Below, one piece after another: positions 5,911 through 7,117 of a stretch of DNA of 7,117 bases. The position numbers and the translations under genes are program-made. The stretch spans positions 1 to 7,117 of the forward strand of contig CANHAG010000058.1 in NCBI GenBank assembly GCA_947458525.1. Direction: 5' to 3'. Position 1 is the stretch's first letter, and every line of letters starts with the position of its first letter. The notes under the pieces were generated by a model. It worked only from the letters and a program-made list of their open reading frames with translations. It did not search any database and was not told where the DNA came from. The DNA comes from Rhodospirillaceae bacterium (lineage in GTDB: Bacteria; Pseudomonadota; Alphaproteobacteria; Rickettsiales; UBA3002).

Positions 5911-6297
5911 TCAGATAGGCCCGAATACGGCCTCGATCTTGGATTTCAGCGTCTCGGCATTGAACGGTTTGACAATATAATTACTCACCCCTGCCTGTTT
6001 AGCGGCAATCACGTTATCTGTTTTGCTCTCGGCGGTGACCATGATGAAGGGAAGCATTTTGGTTTTGTCATCCGCCCGGATTTTTTTGAGCAGTTCATAG
6101 CCCGACATGGGCTCCATATTCCAGTCGGAAATCACGAGGCCGTAAGGCTTTTTCTGAATAATCTGATAGGCGGCGGCGCCGTCGCTCGCTTCATCGATAT
6201 TCGTAAATCCGATCTGGTTAAGCAGCCCGCGCACGATGCGAAGCATGGTCTTGTAATCATCCACAATCAGGATGGGCATCATCTTATTCACTGCCAT
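5911..6297 (-). CDS. cheY: CheY chemotaxis response regulator
   Basis: The protein has 128 residues and a single receiver domain. Acidic residues Asp13 and Asp14 hold the metal, Asp58 (in VISDWNMEPMSG) is the phosphate acceptor, Thr88 and Lys110 (in the YIVKPFN segment) complete the site, and Tyr107 is the aromatic switch residue. Phosphorylated by the kinase CheA, it would bind the flagellar motor switch. The absence of an output domain and the adjacent cheZ support a true CheY rather than a generic regulator. The sequence closely follows the single-domain CheY type of Rhodospirillales, with MPILIVDDYKTMLRIVRGLL at the start and AESKTDNVIAAKQAGVSNYI later. The ATG at 6297 has AGGAG at 6310-6306, eight bases upstream. 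A TACAAT at 6324-6319 could be a -10 box, but no convincing -35 box goes with it. CheA and receptors are not in the window. Confidence 0.93.
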   Translation of the reverse strand: MAVNKMMPILIVDDYKTMLRIVRGLLNQIGFTNIDEASDGAAAYQIIQKKPYGLVISDWNMEPMSGYELLKKIRADDKTKMLPFIMVTAESKTDNVIAAKQAGVSNYIVKPFNAETLKSKIEAVFGPI

Positions 6298-6399
6298 GAA
6301 TACTACTCCTGTGCGTGTATTGTAACGTTTTTCATGAATTGATTTTCTATGGAAATGATCGGTGCTAGGATGACGCCAATCAATGAGGAGAAATATACC

Positions 6400-6597
6400 A
6401 TGCGCTGGACTGATGTACAGAAAATTGCAATTGCGCTCGAAGAAAAATACCCGGGCTGTGACAATTTAAACCTGCGCTTTACCGATTTACGCCAGTGGGT
6501 TCTGGCGCTTGAGGGATTTGCCGATGACCCGGACGGCTGTAACGAAAAAATTCTGGAAGCCATTCAGATGGCCTGGATCGATGAGCGCGACGCATGA
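6400..6597 (+). CDS. iscX: IscX, Fe-S cluster assembly accessory protein
   Basis: The protein has 65 residues, almost the same length as E. coli IscX (YfhJ, 66). The start MRWTDVQKIAIALEEKYP, the RFTDLRQWV core at 26-34, and then ADDPDGCNEKILEAIQMAW to the end align throughout with that family. IscX is a small acidic, winged-helix-like protein that binds the cysteine desulfurase IscS and iron and tunes the rate of Fe-S cluster assembly. GAGGAG at 6385-6390 lies nine bases before the ATG at 6400, which selects this start over an in-frame ATG at 6349. It is not next to an isc cluster here: cheY diverges upstream, and its stop overlaps the tsaE start by four bases (ATGA). The promoter must lie in the 102-base gap to cheY; no clear -10/-35 pair with good spacing was seen there. 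Confidence 0.9.
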   Translation: MRWTDVQKIAIALEEKYPGCDNLNLRFTDLRQWVLALEGFADDPDGCNEKILEAIQMAWIDERDA

Positions 6598-7079
6598 CTG
6601 AATGGCACCTGCCAGACCGTGAGGCGATGCTGGCGCTGGGCGCAGCGCTTGCCCAATGCCTGAAACATGGCGATGTGCTGCTTCTGGAGGGTGACCTAGG
6701 TGCTGGAAAAACCACCCTCGCTCAGGGTATACTTGCGGCGCTGATGGAGACGCCGGAACCGGTCACTAGCCCAACCTTTACCATGCTGCAAACCTACCCC
6801 ATTCTTTTGAAAGATGGCAGGCGCGGCGAGGCCTGGCATTACGATCTTTACCGCGTGAAACATGCGGCAGAGCTTGAAGAACTGGCACTTGAAGACGCGC
6901 TGCAACAGGCGCTTGTGCTCATCGAGTGGCCGGATCGTCTCACCGCCCTGCCGCCCGGTGCCATACGCCTGAGTGTATCTTTTTCACAAGACGGCAGGGG
7001 CAGGAATGTGGCATTGCATGTGCCACCCGCCAAGCATCATGACTGGAAGGATTGTTATGGCCTCACCTCATCCGCCTGA
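6594..7079 (+). CDS. tsaE: TsaE, tRNA t6A biosynthesis ATPase
   Basis: The protein has 161 residues, close to E. coli TsaE (YjeE, 153). The Walker A loop GDLGAGKTT at 33-41 is complete, followed by TSPTFTM at 58-64, HYDLYR at 82-87 and LIEWPDR at 109-115, all family signatures. TsaE is a cytoplasmic ATPase that works with TsaB and TsaD to make N6-threonylcarbamoyladenosine at position 37 of tRNAs reading ANN codons, and is essential in most bacteria. The start overlaps the iscX stop by four bases, and the last eight codons overlap the next gene, so all three are probably one operon. The end (about residues 145-161) is less conserved and is set by the overlap. No defect is visible. Confidence 0.93.
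   Translation: MTEWHLPDREAMLALGAALAQCLKHGDVLLLEGDLGAGKTTLAQGILAALMETPEPVTSPTFTMLQTYPILLKDGRRGEAWHYDLYRVKHAAELEELALEDALQQALVLIEWPDRLTALPPGAIRLSVSFSQDGRGRNVALHVPPAKHHDWKDCYGLTSSA
7047..7051 (+). promoter_or_regulatory. Ribosome binding site of the last, partial gene
   Basis: AAGGA lies five bases before the ATG at 7057, inside the tsaE coding region. It supports an overlapping start in a different frame. Confidence 0.55.
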
Positions 7080-7117
7080 GCGTGCCCGCGCGCTGGATGC
7101 GTTTTTGGAACGTCACG
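7057..7117 (+). CDS. Start of a probable aminoglycoside-phosphotransferase-like sugar kinase (partial)
   Basis: Only the first 20 codons are present: MASPHPPERARALDAFLERH, then the window ends. The start overlaps the last 23 bases of tsaE and has AAGGA at 7047-7051. In many alphaproteobacteria the gene after tsaE encodes an aminoglycoside-phosphotransferase-fold kinase of the AmgK type, which phosphorylates cell-wall amino sugars for recycling, followed by the MurU nucleotidyltransferase. The short piece R-x-x-x-L-x-x-F-L-x-x-H fits how such proteins start, but no catalytic motif is visible yet. The product name rests on gene order. Confidence 0.6.
   Translation, partial: MASPHPPERARALDAFLERH

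Noticed and set aside
6338..6370. Promoter for iscX built on TTGATT and TAGGAT
   Set aside because: The spacing is about 21 bases, too long for a normal sigma-70-type promoter.
6349..6399. Longer IscX start at 6349
   Set aside because: IscX homology begins at MRWTD, and GAGGAG is well placed for the ATG at 6400.
1..7117. CRISPR arrays, tRNA genes, insertion sequences, attachment sites
   Set aside because: No regular spaced repeats, cloverleaf, transposase or terminal inverted repeats were seen by eye on either strand.

Overview
The window looks like the 3' end of an alphaproteobacterial phage-type tail and lysis module joined to ordinary chromosomal genes. The alphaproteobacterial assignment rests on three things: a tail protein of the gene transfer agent (GTA) gp15 family, a cheY-cheZ pair with Rhodospirillales-like CheY sequence, and a tsaE followed by what looks like the start of a sugar-kinase gene, an order common in that class. 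Genus cannot be read from the sequence. No rRNA, tRNA, CRISPR array, transposase or integrase was found.

Positions 1-1928 hold the 3' portion of a large GTA gp15-like baseplate/tail-tip gene. Homology to the family runs through one frame from position 3 to 1928, but an in-frame TGA at 186-188 splits it just before the conserved WTWDARPYP motif. TGA is an ordinary stop codon elsewhere in the window, so this is most simply a nonsense mutation or a sequence error. Abutting it on the opposite strand (1929-2504) is a bacterial PH-domain protein with a C-terminal SHOCT segment, the only minus-strand gene inside the phage-type block.

Positions 2574-5288 form a compact plus-strand run: a DUF2793 tail fibre or spike with a glycine hinge and a separate distal domain, a 56-residue protein, a one-helix membrane protein, a holin-like membrane protein and a GH24 endolysin. 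Each of the last three starts within the stop codon of the gene before it (ATGA overlaps), as expected of a coupled lysis cassette. It seems to be a remnant prophage or a GTA-like cluster in which tail tip, fibre and lysis genes lie together.

Positions 5363-6297 carry cheZ and cheY on the minus strand, which would set and clear the phospho-CheY signal at the flagellar motor. Diverging from cheY, on the plus strand, are iscX (Fe-S assembly accessory), tsaE (tRNA t6A synthesis ATPase) and the first 20 codons of a gene that is probably an aminoglycoside-phosphotransferase-like sugar kinase. These overlap and look like one operon. No stretch over 300 bases lacks a gene.
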